From NCBI GenBank assembly GCA_903813345.2, contig CAIIXF020000017.1, positions 1 through 50,000 on the forward strand: a stretch of DNA of 50,000 bases, written 5' to 3'. The stretch is from Owenia fusiformis (Eukaryota > Annelida > Polychaeta > Sabellida > Oweniidae). Of this stretch, positions 1 to 13,300 are shown piece after piece. Positions within the stretch are counted from its first letter, which is position 1; every line of letters begins with the position of its first letter. The notes below the pieces were generated by a model. That model worked only from the letters and a program-made list of their open reading frames with translations, was not told the DNA's origin and ran no database searches. The position numbers and the translations under genes are program-made.

Positions 1-1159
1 AGTCATAGAATCTAAACTGGAAATCAAATCTCAATTTGAACGGCAAATTAGGAAACCTGGGAAGCATTCAAATCATTTTGATACCTCAAATGTTGAAGTT
101 TGGGAAATTTTATCTTGACCTATTTTACAGACTCAAAGTCTGTAATAAATAACAACCACAAAGATACATGTAATTGGCAAAATAATGAAAATGTAAGATT
201 TCACCCCGTTCTTTACTTTTGACCACGATGAGACATATTTGTTCGTTAACCATTCACTCAGGTAAGCTTTTCTAGTTAGCGAGAAAACTGAGAAAAAAGA
301 AAGAAATGGAGAAAGAAGCAGAAAAGACTGGCAACAAACAGTAAGGCAGTAATATTATATAACTTGTGATTTATACAGTGATCACAAACTTGCATATCTT
401 GATATATATTTATACTAATATATGTGATATATATAAATATTTACTAGGTGAAGAAATACTATTAATATGATTTTGCTCATCAGGTTTTACTAGTACATAA
501 TTATAAAAGCAAAGATGCTAAATATTGCAATGGTGAAATTTAAAGTTTAGCCACGTTTAGATCTACGATTTTATTACCTTCTTGAACACAAATATAACTC
601 CCAACTTTCAAAAAGTGGCGTGCACAACGACGTCAGGTATAACCACGTAGCGACTATAGGCCCGTTCCATTAGAACCGGTGATTTATCCAAAAAACTTTG
701 CTAGTTGCAATCTAGGAGTAGTAAATCACGAAACTCGTTGGTATATATATATATATAAATAATTGTAACTTAACATACGTTATTAGATTCCAAAACAGAA
801 AGAGATTAGGCTATGCCAATTATACATGTTCCCGCCCTCAAGACATCTTAAGAAATGTTTGCCACTTATGTGAGAAACTGACACACAAGAATATCGATGA
901 GGATGATATACGTATTTCGGTTGCGAGGGTCGGTTTCGTTCTGTAGAGCTATTAACTCCTTGATTGTCATAATAGGTCATTGGTCTCACAAAAACCTTAA
1001 CGTGGTTTTACGGTGTATTTGAGAATAGTTCTAGGGTTGCACATTGTCAAGATGTTGAATAATATTAATGGCCATTAACAAACAAAAAGTGCTCAATAGA
1101 ACAATTTCGTCAAATTGATGTCGTGGTTCTAGTTGGACCATTAATGGTTACATTCAACC
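1..1159. other. 5' flank of the giant gene, no gene seen
   Basis: AT-rich sequence without a convincing exon. A TA dinucleotide run lies at about 743-757. A promoter must lie here or in an upstream exon, but no TATA box or initiator can be assigned with confidence. Confidence 0.4.
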
Positions 1160-1342
1160 ATGGACGCTTTCAAGTGGCCGTCTGTGCCCTTGTTGACGTT
1201 AGTGCTGATCGTTTCTCGGATTACTTCTACAAAGGCTTCAGATCAGGATTTGGTCCATTTTCAAGTTGGGAAGTCGTACATTTACAGATACTCGTCCGAC
1301 GTAGCTGTGCAAGACACGGAACCCATAGCGACACGTGCAGTG
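1160..1342 (+). CDS. Exon 1: signal peptide and first strand of LPD_N domain
   Basis: The exon encodes 61 residues and ends in phase 0 at a GTATGT donor. Residues 1-25 form a signal peptide: a short polar start, then the hydrophobic core [11 protein letters not shown]. The following segment, with [15 protein letters not shown], matches the aromatic-rich first strand typical of vitellogenin, apolipophorin and MTP N-terminal (LPD_N) domains, which start with a G-K-x-Y-x-Y pattern. The product would enter the secretory pathway. The next recognised exon begins needing two bases from its predecessor, so at least one exon after this one is unaccounted for. Confidence 0.75.
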
Positions 1343-4300
1343 GTATGTTTTGTATCTCTATAAATATATATATATTAAAACAAATTGTATTTATCGATAG
1401 TTCTGGACAAACAGGTTGGAATTAACATATAATAATCAGCGATTATTTTTTTAGAATAATCATTAATATCCAGACATTGTCTGATTCTGACCTAATTATA
1501 ACTTATAAAGGCTAGACACAACGGCAACAGGCATCGCCTTGCGATAATCACTTTTTTAATTACTGAATAACCGACCAACTGATTATCGAGACTGATTAAA
1601 CTTCAAAGGGATAATTACAAATGACACGGCTGGAATATAATCTCTTGTCTAAATAAAATAATCAACCTCTCTGAGATAGGAAGTATCTTTCAAAACTTTG
1701 ATATAATTTCGAATATTTTGTCATTTTGATGAAAATTTGTTGTAATTTAGATGCAATTCTGAAAAGAAATATGATTCAAGTTAGGCAACTTTTAAAGTAA
1801 ATATTTGTATATTCTGAACCGTCAAGAACGGCAATCATTTGAAACTTGCCATGATTAAGCTTTAATCATTATTTTTCTTAGTGATACATGTATTTATCGT
1901 ATGATCTGTAAAATGAAGCCATCTGATTGGTCAGTTCTTGTGCTGTACCAACCTGCATTGCTACTGATATTGTCCCCGTTGATCATCTCCGTCGCAATAC
2001 AGAAAATATTGGTACGGAGGGGACAATCTCAGTAGCAATACAGAGGATCACACGATAAAAACGTTATTGAATGATCTGAAGTGCAATACAGGATATATTC
2101 TGTCTCGATATTCTGTATTGGCACTCGACTTCGTCTCGTTCCAATACGGAATTCTCGAGCAGAATATATCCTGTATTGCACTTCAAATCATTCAATAACT
2201 TATAGTCTCGCATAACAAGAATAAATAAATATGAGCAAATTCAAGTAACATGTCTTATATCTCGTTATCCCACCCCTCCATATTCCCCCCTCGTTCAATT
2301 AAAATTCTTTTGTATTGTACTTTTTAAACATATGGAAACTTTAAAAAGCCAATAATATCATTAGTATTGTGATAATAACGTCCCACATACATTTTTATTA
2401 CAGGTCGTGTAGACCATTGTTGCCTGATTTATATGGAATGTTTTCTGCTTCATTATTAGTATTTTACAATATGTATTCGTATATTGAGCTTCTGAATTAA
2501 AAGCACATATATGTTCGTAACTTAAGTATTTTCATTCATTGTTTCCTAGTGGTCGACGGTTATGTGCAATAAATAGCACATGAATGAATAAACGCAAGGA
2601 GCACACGCGTCTCGAACTCGCAACCTCGTGGTTACGGCCCCAATCGCCTAGCCTAAACATAAGTTAAACATTGTTTGTATATTTTACACAGGTTAACCTA
2701 TTACCATACGCCCATGAACAAAACCAAACAAAGATTTTGCTAGATGTTCTCCAACTGTCTATGCATCATCTAGGAGAACACAACCATGGTAGGCGATGAT
2801 GTAGATTTTCATAAGCAGCATACTACCCTACAATTGGACTCTTGCCCAGCTATGAAATACTTAAGAATTCCAGATTTACATATTTTATCGAGTGCATTCG
2901 ATAGATGTCTCCGTTGAACTATTTATTTGAAATAACGATGAATTGTTTTATTTTGATTTACTTTATTACTTCTCTATAATTAGACAGTTTACATCAATAC
3001 AGCATTATTGGCTCGAAAAAATCAAAAATTACATGAGCGTTTAACATAGAAAAGTTTAGTAAGGCAAGAGTTGGAAAATTTGGATGTCCCAGTTAAGATT
3101 GGGTTTAGTTTAATATAGCACTGACGACTTAGTTATTGAGATGAATGATACTTGCAATTTTGTGCTCACATTGACAAATTCTAATACACCTCTTGAGCTA
3201 CACCAAAAACGATAACTGAAAACAATATTGTAATAATATTCACCCTGATATCTTGCTTCTTGTAGCCAACGACAATGCTGCACGACACTTGGAGTTTAAA
3301 AAATGGTACGTAAGTGCGTATATTAAAGATGCATTATACCATAGGTTTCCCCACGTACAGACAATCAATGATGTCCTATTGTTATTGGTCATATGATATC
3401 TCACATACCATGGAATACCTTGACAATAATTAACGTTTGGGTACATTATTGCCGAAATATTGAAATAATCAACAGAACAACCAACCTCCAGAATTAAACA
3501 TAATCGATTCCTCGGCTAGCAAGGGGTATCCCCATTGAGTCACACAAGCGCCTCGAACCAGGCAGCCAATCAGGTTCATGATAAACAAATTCAACGGCCA
3601 ATCAGATAACAGGAGGACTTTCCCGGTATATTCAAACTTCAGATTGAATTAATTTCCGTGAAAATAATTAGATCTACCAGCACAATCGCAAAATTTACAC
3701 TGAAAGAGGGGGATTTGGGATTTTTTCTTTGGTAAGTAGATGGGTGAATATGTGGTGAAACTCAATATGCAAAAAAGTCCAGAGGGGTCTTGATTGTGCT
3801 ATCGATCCAATGGCACAGAACCTCTTTGGGGTTAGAGATAATGATTGAACACACAAAGCAATGGGGAAAAAGTAAGGGTAGTTCTAAAGTGAGGAGGAAT
3901 TTCGATCAAACCTTTAACATTAATGCAGAGGCAGAATAGAAGTTGAAACTATTGTTAGTGCTATTTTATTCATAAGATGGCATTTTGATTTCCATTCTGT
4001 TAAATCGTGCCTCGTGGGACGTAAATTGATTAATCTCTCTTACATGTATGCTAGCACGGAAAATTGTGTAAATTGTCTCTCTCAAAATAACATCAATAAT
4101 CAAACTATACAGAAAACAAATATTGAACTGATTTCGGTCAAGTAACTTTGATTTTTTAGAATTCGGATTTATTCTGCATTTTTAGGTTCCACTTCAGCAT
4201 CAACGGGCATGGTGAAGCAAACATAGTGTGGTATCCTGAAGATGAGAGTGACGAAGTAGTTATACTTAAAAAAGCAATTGTTAGCCATTTATCTGCAAGG

Positions 4301-7300
4301 TTACATGTGTCTAACATGAAGACGAGACCTACTTACTGGGCGTACTACATTAATGAAACCGACACAAGTGGTAAGTAATTAGTTACAGATGAATCTCAAA
4401 ATGAATTGACGTATCTCAAAATTGTATAATGTTTTATATTTCTAGCCCTGGTTATGATTGGATGTTTTTGGATTGTATCAAGCCATTGTTTCTTCGTAAA
4501 AAAGCGCATGAATATATTTTAGGAGTTCACCTGTCCAAATACAATGTGACTGACGGCGGGGACAAATTGACGTTTGCAAAGCAAAAGCCAAGTGGGCACA
4601 GCACTGTTCCTAACAGTGAAGGGTTTCACGAAAAGGTTAAAAGTTGTAATTACTGCGTTAAAGGTTTGTTACAAAGGAGGTGTCTATGTAGTGCCTCTAG
4701 ATATCGAGTCCGTTATTTTAGAAAACCTAGTTGTATTATGTGTCAACGATTTCAGCATAACCAAGTGACTCTCCTTATGTTCAAATAATGGTTACATATC
4801 CGCCCTTTCAACTACAATGGTGATTTCAGATGGTTGAATACAGTAAGAAAAATAAAGTTCCAGAACGCGTTGTGTCCATGGTCAACTTCACAGCACCAAA
4901 CAAGCCCTTATCTGGGTAAGACAGATTACATTATAATTTTGTCTGTTCACGCCTTATATAAATACAATAAAGGACCAGCGGTTGTTTTGCTCACTAATTG
5001 TATTGGGAATCTTTGATATAAACTTTTTCCTGAAATTGAGAGGACTTTGGCAATTGTAATGACAGGTTAAGAAGATACTGACATGGGTGGATATAAAATG
5101 AATTCTTGATACTCATAGAAGTTTTAATTTATACCACGAATGTTGACTCCTGGACTCATATCCGATCCCATAAACCCATAATAAGGCATATTAACCCAAA
5201 CATGGTTTCAAGTAGCAATTAGACATTTTATTTAGTTACGCAACTGGCAGACGGCTACCTGGAGATCCCACTAAGGACCACGGGGAAGGATGGGCTAATG
5301 ATTTTGGTGAGTTCCAACACGGTCAAATGATTCAAAACTATCATTAGATGAGACCTTTTATTCATGTAAATCCTTAAAATGTTATGTTATAATAAACATT
5401 TGGTAAAACTGAAATCAAATCAACGCTAAATGTTTCTCATTGCAAGTGCTACCTATAATGGCGGTATTATCGCATGATTATCTCCACCTTACTGCAATTC
5501 TGACAAGTGACAATCATACACGTGTCGTTGAACCAAAGGATCTAAAAGAAGATGATTTAGTTGTTCCAAGGTACAATGCTGTCAATATAAAGCCCCTTGA
5601 CCAAATACGCGATGCCCTCCTTGGTAATTTATCAATGGTTGCTAGAATTCCAAATGCAGGTTAGTAGTAAGTTTTTTAATGCAATTTAATGCAATTTAGA
5701 CTGATTGACCCGTTTGAGCTTTACCCTTATGAACAACTCAGTTTTATAACATGAAATCATATATATTTTAGTTGGTATCGATTCAAATTTAACGAACTAT
5801 ATTACCTTTTTTGTAGTAAAGTGTTACATGAGTGAAAAAATCGATCTTCAAAATTTACTTTCAGATTCCGTAGATCGCACAAGCTACCTCCAAACTGCAG
5901 CAGAACTAATGAGGCAGCTGTCAGACACAGATATTACAATATTCGCAAAAGCACAACTTGATATCCAACCAAATACATCATTTGACTATGCCTTGCAATA
6001 TGTAACAATGGATGTGGTAGCAATGATGGGTACCAATCATTCACTTGGTCTAATTGTGAAATACGTGCTAAAGAATTCAAGGGCAGATGCTAAACTTGTA
6101 GCTGGGGGAATGTTGCATTTTGTGAAGCTGAAATTCCCTCCAACAAGGGTAAGTCATATAAGGGTTCATTTACATTACATTTGTATCTCCCTTTTATAAA
6201 GGGCAATAAAGATATACATACATACATTAGTGCGCAAGCTTCTTGAGTCATTCTTTTCGAAACTAAACTAAATCCAACAAAAAATACAAATTTTCAGATG
6301 GCGGTGGATGTTATTGAGGAATATGCTTTCGCCAACAAATCACGCTTCGATGGTATGTAACATATACCTATGTCCACCTTTCAATTTTTACCCGGTTGCC
6401 CACTTAATATTTTAATAAAAGTTAATGAGCTACAGCTGTGAATTGTGATCCCCAATAGAAATTTCTGGAATTAAATGAACGGGACTTGTTGAAAACAAAT
6501 GATCAATTCTTTAATTAATTAATTATTTTAGATGAAGACGATGCATACAAAGTGAAAAATCGAGCAGTCTTAACACTCGGTTCGATAGCGAAAACATTTA
6601 CGAAACACAATGTGGATATGGGAAAACGAATTATTGACAAGTTGCACTCACATCTCGGATACCATGGTATTTAACATTTCAGTGTGTCATAAATATTATC
6701 ACTGTAGTTCTATGTAAGTTCATCTCTCTGGTTAATATATCAGAAACAAGTCAAATTCTTTACTTCAGAGAATATTTTTAATTTATTGAGACTTTCGACT
6801 AATATTCCTTAGTCTTTTTCAAAATATAACAGCATGTATACATTTATGTGACGTCATAAACAGACAATGGAAAATTTAATTATGTAACAAATGACCTAGT
6901 AACCTAAAAAATAACAACAACAAAAACATAGATACGAAAAAACGAATGACCTAATAATAACCTTAAGATAAATATATCATCGTTATGGTAACAATTAAAC
7001 TCAAATATTACTATTGCATACTTTGCTATACCATTCTTAATTTACAATATTTTATGATACAAATTGTCCAACTGATACCCATTATCTCTGTTCATTTTAG
7101 GTTGCATTGTTTTAATATGAAATGATTTTTACATTGTAATATAAACTGGAACAATGTAAAAATCATTGATAATGAGAGTCATGATCTTAAACGTAGGGTT
7201 AAGGAAGCAATTCATATTAAAACAATGCAACCTAAAATGAACAGAGATAATGGGTATCAGTTGGACAATTTGTATCATAAAATATTGTAAATTAAGAATG

Positions 7301-10300
7301 GTATAGCAAAGTATGCAATAGTAATATTTGAGTTTAATTGTTACCATAACGATGATATATTTATCTTAAGGTTATTATTAGGTCATTCGTTTTTTCGTAT
7401 CTATGTTTTTGTTGTTGTTATTTTTTAGGTTACTAGGTCATTTGTTACATAATTAAATTTTCCATTGTCTGTTTATGACGTCACATAAATGTATACATGC
7501 TGTTATATTTTGAAAAAGACTAAGGGATATTAGTCGAAAGTCTCAATAAATTAAAAATATTCTCTGAAGTAAAGACTTTGACTTGTTTCTGATTATCACT
7601 GTAGTTGTCTGAAATCGTGATATAGGAGAGAGTAATCATAAATAACGTATAACTAATTTCTATTTGAATTTAAAGATGAAGCGTCACATCGAGTAATTCG
7701 ATCAGCCATGTCTGAGAGAGAACTTGACTCACACTTGCATCAGAAAGCGGGTCTTATACATGCCATTGGCAATGCTGCTGATGAATCTTCCTTTCCTTAT
7801 GTTTTATCGTACATCTCCCACAGTGATACGCCATCTTTGTTAAAGCGCAGTGCAGTTCAGGCTTTGCGCCACTATAACATGGACGAGGTTTGTTATTCAC
7901 GTAAGGTTTTCTGCTGGCCGGGTAATAATCCATGAATAACAGAAAATGAATGTTTTAAATTATATAAGCGTCCAATATGTCTTGCTCACTAGCATTATTT
8001 CCTTATAAGTTCATATTTATTATTCGTAGGCAGCACACCACATCTTGTCAGTAGCTCTGACTGACCCAGAGCCACATGTACGTCACCAGGCATCTATACA
8101 ATATTGGATGCATCCGCATTCTGTTGATGTCCAGGAGATACGAAACATAGTTCATCTTGGGTAGGATCAATACAATAGGCATACTTAGCACATTAATCTT
8201 AAACAATATGTTTCGAATATTCTTTAATGTTTGTATCCTTGGTTCAAAGTAGTAGTTCTCAGATACTATCCTTACAACAATTCTTAATTACAAACACCTA
8301 GCAGCGTACTGGACGGAACAATAGAGAGGTTTCACACAAAGGGTTGTAGCTAAAATGTATTCGCAACCGCATCTCGTTTTACACTGGTGATCCACTCGAT
8401 TACGCTGGTTACCGAAACGGTTCGTTTGGTAACAAAATGTCGGAACGTCGAAGGTAGGATTTTTCTTTTTTCCTTATTTCACACGTTGTAGGCAGAATCC
8501 CCACGACATTTTTTATCACAAACGTGAATCAGTATCATATGTTTAAGAAAATGTACATATTTGCGAACAAATAGTTCAGAAGACAACGGAATCGTCGATT
8601 TAATTCCTCACTTAAGTTACATAAACGGTATTTCGAAAAACAGTTAAGATCTGCACTTTTAACCCAACCCGTTTATGTAACTTAGGTGAAGAATTAAATC
8701 GACGATTGTGTTGTCTTCTGAGCTATTTTTTCGCAAATATGTTCATTTTCTAAAACATATGATACTGATTCACGTTTGTGATAAAAAAAAACGTCGTGAG
8801 GATTCTGCCTACAACGCGTGAAATAAGGAAAAAAGAAAAATCGTACCTTCGACGTTCCGACATTTTGTTACCAAAACGAACTGTCTCGGTAACCAGCGTA
8901 ATCGAGCGGATCACCAGTGTTTTATTTGAACTGGAACTCATACGTATAAATCTGTTGAATGCGTTACGAATTTTAGATACCTTGAGCAAAAAACGGTGTG
9001 CGAAACCTCTCTAAAGATAAAAATCATTTATTTTGTAGCTATCGAAACACGAGTCTTCATAAGAAAGCAGAAGACATGTCAGTTAGACATCGGCAAAAAC
9101 GAGGAATTAACCCTCTTAGTTATAAGTTAATTGATATAAATATAGAACTACCTGGAATTGATTGGAGAAAGCAAATTGGAACTGATGATATTGGTGCCAA
9201 GTTTGGTTTATTGATAAAAAACGTAATGTCTTTGCAAGTAGGTATGTGGTCTATTAGATTTATATATAATCATTCCTGTCAAAAAGAACATACATGTGCA
9301 TGCAAAAGTAACTTGTTGGTAGTTAGTACATAAGCTTAGCTCTCAAATAGAAAAGCAACTATACTGCGATTCTTACTTACAATAGTAAGAGTTTTGAGAA
9401 TAAAATAGTTTCATTGATGTATCAAAATTTACAGTGCCAAGTTGAATTATAACAAAACTATAATCATATTACAGAACCGTTGCGTGGACATTTTCTCGTT
9501 GATATCCATGATATGGTCTATGCAAAAGGTGTACTCAAATTCCTTGGTTTTGATCTCGATTTTGTTTTGGCGGAGGTGTGTTTCAATGGAGAAGTGAAAT
9601 ACGGGCTGAATATTTTCCAGGTAAATTAACGAACTCCCGTGCAGTGATATATCACTGCGGCGGGCAGGTATCTCACCGTAAGCATGGTAACATCGCAATA
9701 AACAACTGACGTGATTGGTTCTAGTCCCATGCTCAGATCGCGTGATTGTAAAATTTAGACAATTTCATTGGTTGAATTGCGCGTATTAACTAATAAACAA
9801 CACGTGCGGTAAATTTTATCAACACAACTTTTACTCAGAAACAAGTACATCTGTGACAAAAAGGGGGACTATCTTCCCCAAATTCTGGGGATTCCATAAT
9901 CTGCCCGCCGCAGTGTCTATACCGAGACACTGCATAGGAGTTCGGTAAATTAAACAAAAATATTGTGTTAGATATTATTATCTGTTAAAATCAAGACTCC
10001 CCAAAACGTCGAGAAAGTTATTTTAAAACCTATTTAGATGTGTCAAGGAAACCAAAAATAGTGAATCTAATACAAATGGGAATTTATAAACATAGATCTT
10101 GATCCTAGCCCAATGTATTTCAGGAATTTGGCTTTGACGATGCCCAAAAACTTGTCCAGTTGTACGATGTGATTGCAAATAAAGTCATTGGTAATATTAA
10201 ACGGGTAATTCAGAGGTTTGACGCTATGATGAAACGTCATCAGAAAATAAGCATATCAGATGTTTTTGATGTTATAATTAATGCAATCAAGGATGTTCCG

Positions 10301-13300
10301 AAGAATTTAAACCTGGATACATTTTTTGACAATGCGCTCAAACAATTTGGAAAGTACAATGGACTACCTGATGATGTAGTTAAAATTAAAGAAGCAATAG
10401 AAAGGACAAACACAGTTATCATGGATATCAAAAAGGCAATCTTGGAATTTTACAATGTAAGTATACACAGATTATACTTAATCCTGTTGTTTTTCAAAAT
10501 TTTGTATATTCTTTGATCTTGTGTATTTTCAAAATATTTGGTCTGAATCAGTTTTACACCATCCACATACTGGGATTCCTATTTTATAATATTATTCCAT
10601 TTTAATGTGAACCAAATATGGCTATTACCACTCATTTGAGTTCGAGTGTTGGCAGCATAGTTCAGCCACTATTTGTCAGAGTAGTAGCTTCAGAGTACTA
10701 AACCTTTGAATTCAATGGAGTAGACAATTTTGAATTAACCTTTTATATTCGACATCTGTTATTTTATCGTTCTCCACGAGCTGTTCATCTATTAAAACGA
10801 TAGTCTCTAAACAAAACGTCTATCCAGTGTTCAAGGTGGGTTTTGTAGTAAGAATGAGATTCACCCTCAACTATCTCATGGTTGTATATGCATAAACGTT
10901 CCCGTCGAGGAATATTCCAGTAACGTCCCGTTTAAACTTTATGAGATATCAATTATTCATTTTTTTATTAGTCTATATCAGATGCCGTCGAAATTGCCTT
11001 ACCATGGGCTGCACAACAAGTAGAAGAGGCGCTGGTAAATGCTGCTCAGAGCGTGAAAGATCTTCTGAGATCCCCAAAGACAGCAGTTGCAACCGTTGCA
11101 AAATCTGTTATGCAGTAAGATTTATTTACCTATTGATAAATGATATCATAGCAACATTTTCAATAAAAAAAACGTGCGACCCTAAATTACTATATTGTAA
11201 AAGATCATAATCGAGATCAACATGCTGTCTTTATATAGAAATTTCTTAGAATTAAAAATCCACTTGTGTTAAAAAATATATTCATATTAATTACTGTACA
11301 TGTAAGTCGAATAAATTACAGGATAGAAATGGCAATCAAAACAATATATGATGCAAAAAGAAGAGTGGAAAACGCATGCTTCTTTCTGAAAGGTTAGTCA
11401 TAACCTGTAATAACCAGTAAAAACATTTTTATTTGCCAAACATGATGTGACTTTTACATCATAGCATGTGACTTTGCATTTTCCTTAAAAGATTTCCCCG
11501 ATAGGACGATTAAAGCATAAAATAGTAGGTCCAAAACGTTATATTTTATTGTAAGAACAAAATGTGTATGTATCAAATGAGTATGTTTATAGATGAAAAG
11601 CCATACTGGTGGGATTTGAAAACAGTGGTCATGGGAATAATAGAGGACATCAGAATGTCAATAGGGTTGTTGAGAAACGTTCAGGAGTGGACAAATAAAG
11701 CAGAAAGCTCTGATGATGAAATTGATTCGTTCTATCAAATTGATGCTGTAAGTTGCCTCGATTCTATTCCAGCATAATGTCGACTCGCATAGAGGCCTTC
11801 TGTTTATAAGGATACATTCTAGTTTTTGATTTTGAGGTGTTATTCTTCATGAAATATTGTAGATTGAATTTTTCCTTAGTGTTACTATTCAAGTTTTCAT
11901 TTTTATATGCTCGTGCCTGTCATATGTTGAGATTATATTCTCATTATAGTGAATTGTTTCAGAAACAAATGCGTAAACAGATACTTACTGAACTACTAAC
12001 GAGTCTTCTGGGCATTGAAATCGGACTAGGTCCATTGGCAGATGTTCTCCTACCCTTCATTCAAACATTCCAGGATGTAATTACGTGTGTTCAAGATATA
12101 ACAGAGGCATTGAGAGGACTTAAAGAAGGGTAGATATATCGTTTAATTAGAAGAATTATCAAAAATGTGAAAGCTTTTCCGAACGAAGACAAGTTTGACA
12201 ATTTTGTAAAATTGAATTGAAAAATCAAAGACAACTTGCCTTTTTGTGAAATAATGTTTTGTCCCTTTTGACTTCTAGCGGATTAGTGTGTAGTTTGTTG
12301 AAGAATGTATTTGATGAAAATAGGTTGACAAGCACAAAATGGGCTGTTTAATTATGAGTATCCATTTGATGCACGTCAGTGTTACATCAAGTGCATTTAC
12401 TATATCGAACGTATGTTCTCTATTTAGGTATGAACTAACCAAATCTCTAATAGACAACGTATTTGGACCGAAGATATCAAAGCGATTTCCACGTAAATAT
12501 TTGCAATCAAAGAGTTGTGGCGACGGGTTTTATCCATCAACACAGCGAAGTAGATATATGTACAGTGGCGCACAACTCCAAGTATCAGTTGGATCAGCGG
12601 TATGTTAATTTCAATAAAATTGCAACAAAATTTACATTTACTATCCCTTTTAACAAAAATAGGCAGCTTTTACACACTGGCATGGTTGATGGAACGTTCG
12701 GTTCCGTTCCATTCCGTTGTAGCCCAAACCAGAGTCCCCTGAATACATTCAGCTGATTCAAACTGAACTGAACAGAAAAAAGTATTGGGTTTTCAAAATA
12801 TTTCGCCAAGATCAAATGTTCAACCAGTGATTGATCTTAACCTTCCTTGTTTCGATTAAGAGCTATTCATTCACAGCTATTCATTGAAACCAATCAAACC
12901 AAGACCCATTAGATGCAATTCATCACGTATTTGGTAGGCCTGTAGATAAATAATTTCGTAACTGCATATACAAGTATTTCTATATAATATTCACACAGCA
13001 ATTGTGCTTCTCATTGTAAATACGAAAGCAGTACGACCTTTTGCATTTTAGATAGTTGTGCCGTTCTCCGGCAGATTATACGTCACTTCCAACAAGGAGG
13101 TGATCATCCATGTCCAAGAAATGAAAGACACAGAACTTATACTTGTCAACGTTGCCGTCTCTTCGAAAAAGCATAATACCACGGTAATATAGCTATCAAT
13201 ATATAGAAAATATAGCAGCGAGCATAATTAAGTCGTTATTATTTGATCCGAGATCTGGATCAGATTTAATACAGTGCATGTATGTTAAGTTTAAGTTTAA

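Larger units (their letters stand above)
1343..4185 (+). other. First intron region with at least one unseen exon
   Basis: The exon before ends in phase 0, and the exon after begins with one base that must complete a codon. One or more exons whose total length leaves remainder 2 modulo 3 should therefore lie here. LPD_N domains also have about 60-100 residues between the two parts seen. A short candidate is 3265-3304 (acceptor CTTGTAG, donor GTACGT), but its phases do not fit alone. The region also holds a MITE-like repeat and a SINE fragment. Confidence 0.45.

Noticed and set aside
783-989. Minus-strand open frame of 68 codons before the first gene
   Set aside because: Composition looks random, there are no splice signals or family features, and no similar frame occurs nearby.
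1123-1425. Longer plus-strand frame overlapping exon 1
   Set aside because: The overlapping frame from 1160 has the signal peptide, the lipoprotein motif and a good donor. This one has neither and runs into intron sequence.
3240-3446. Minus-strand open frame in the first intron
   Set aside because: No recognisable protein and no support from splice sites. It lies in the region that should hold a hidden plus-strand exon.
7129-7347. Open frame in the right arm of the foldback element
   Set aside because: Explained by the inverted repeat. Its arm-to-arm copy breaks the frame, and the peptide is low in complexity.
8750-9014. Overlapping open frames on both strands
   Set aside because: Both lie inside the Tc1/mariner-like foldback and show no transposase motif.
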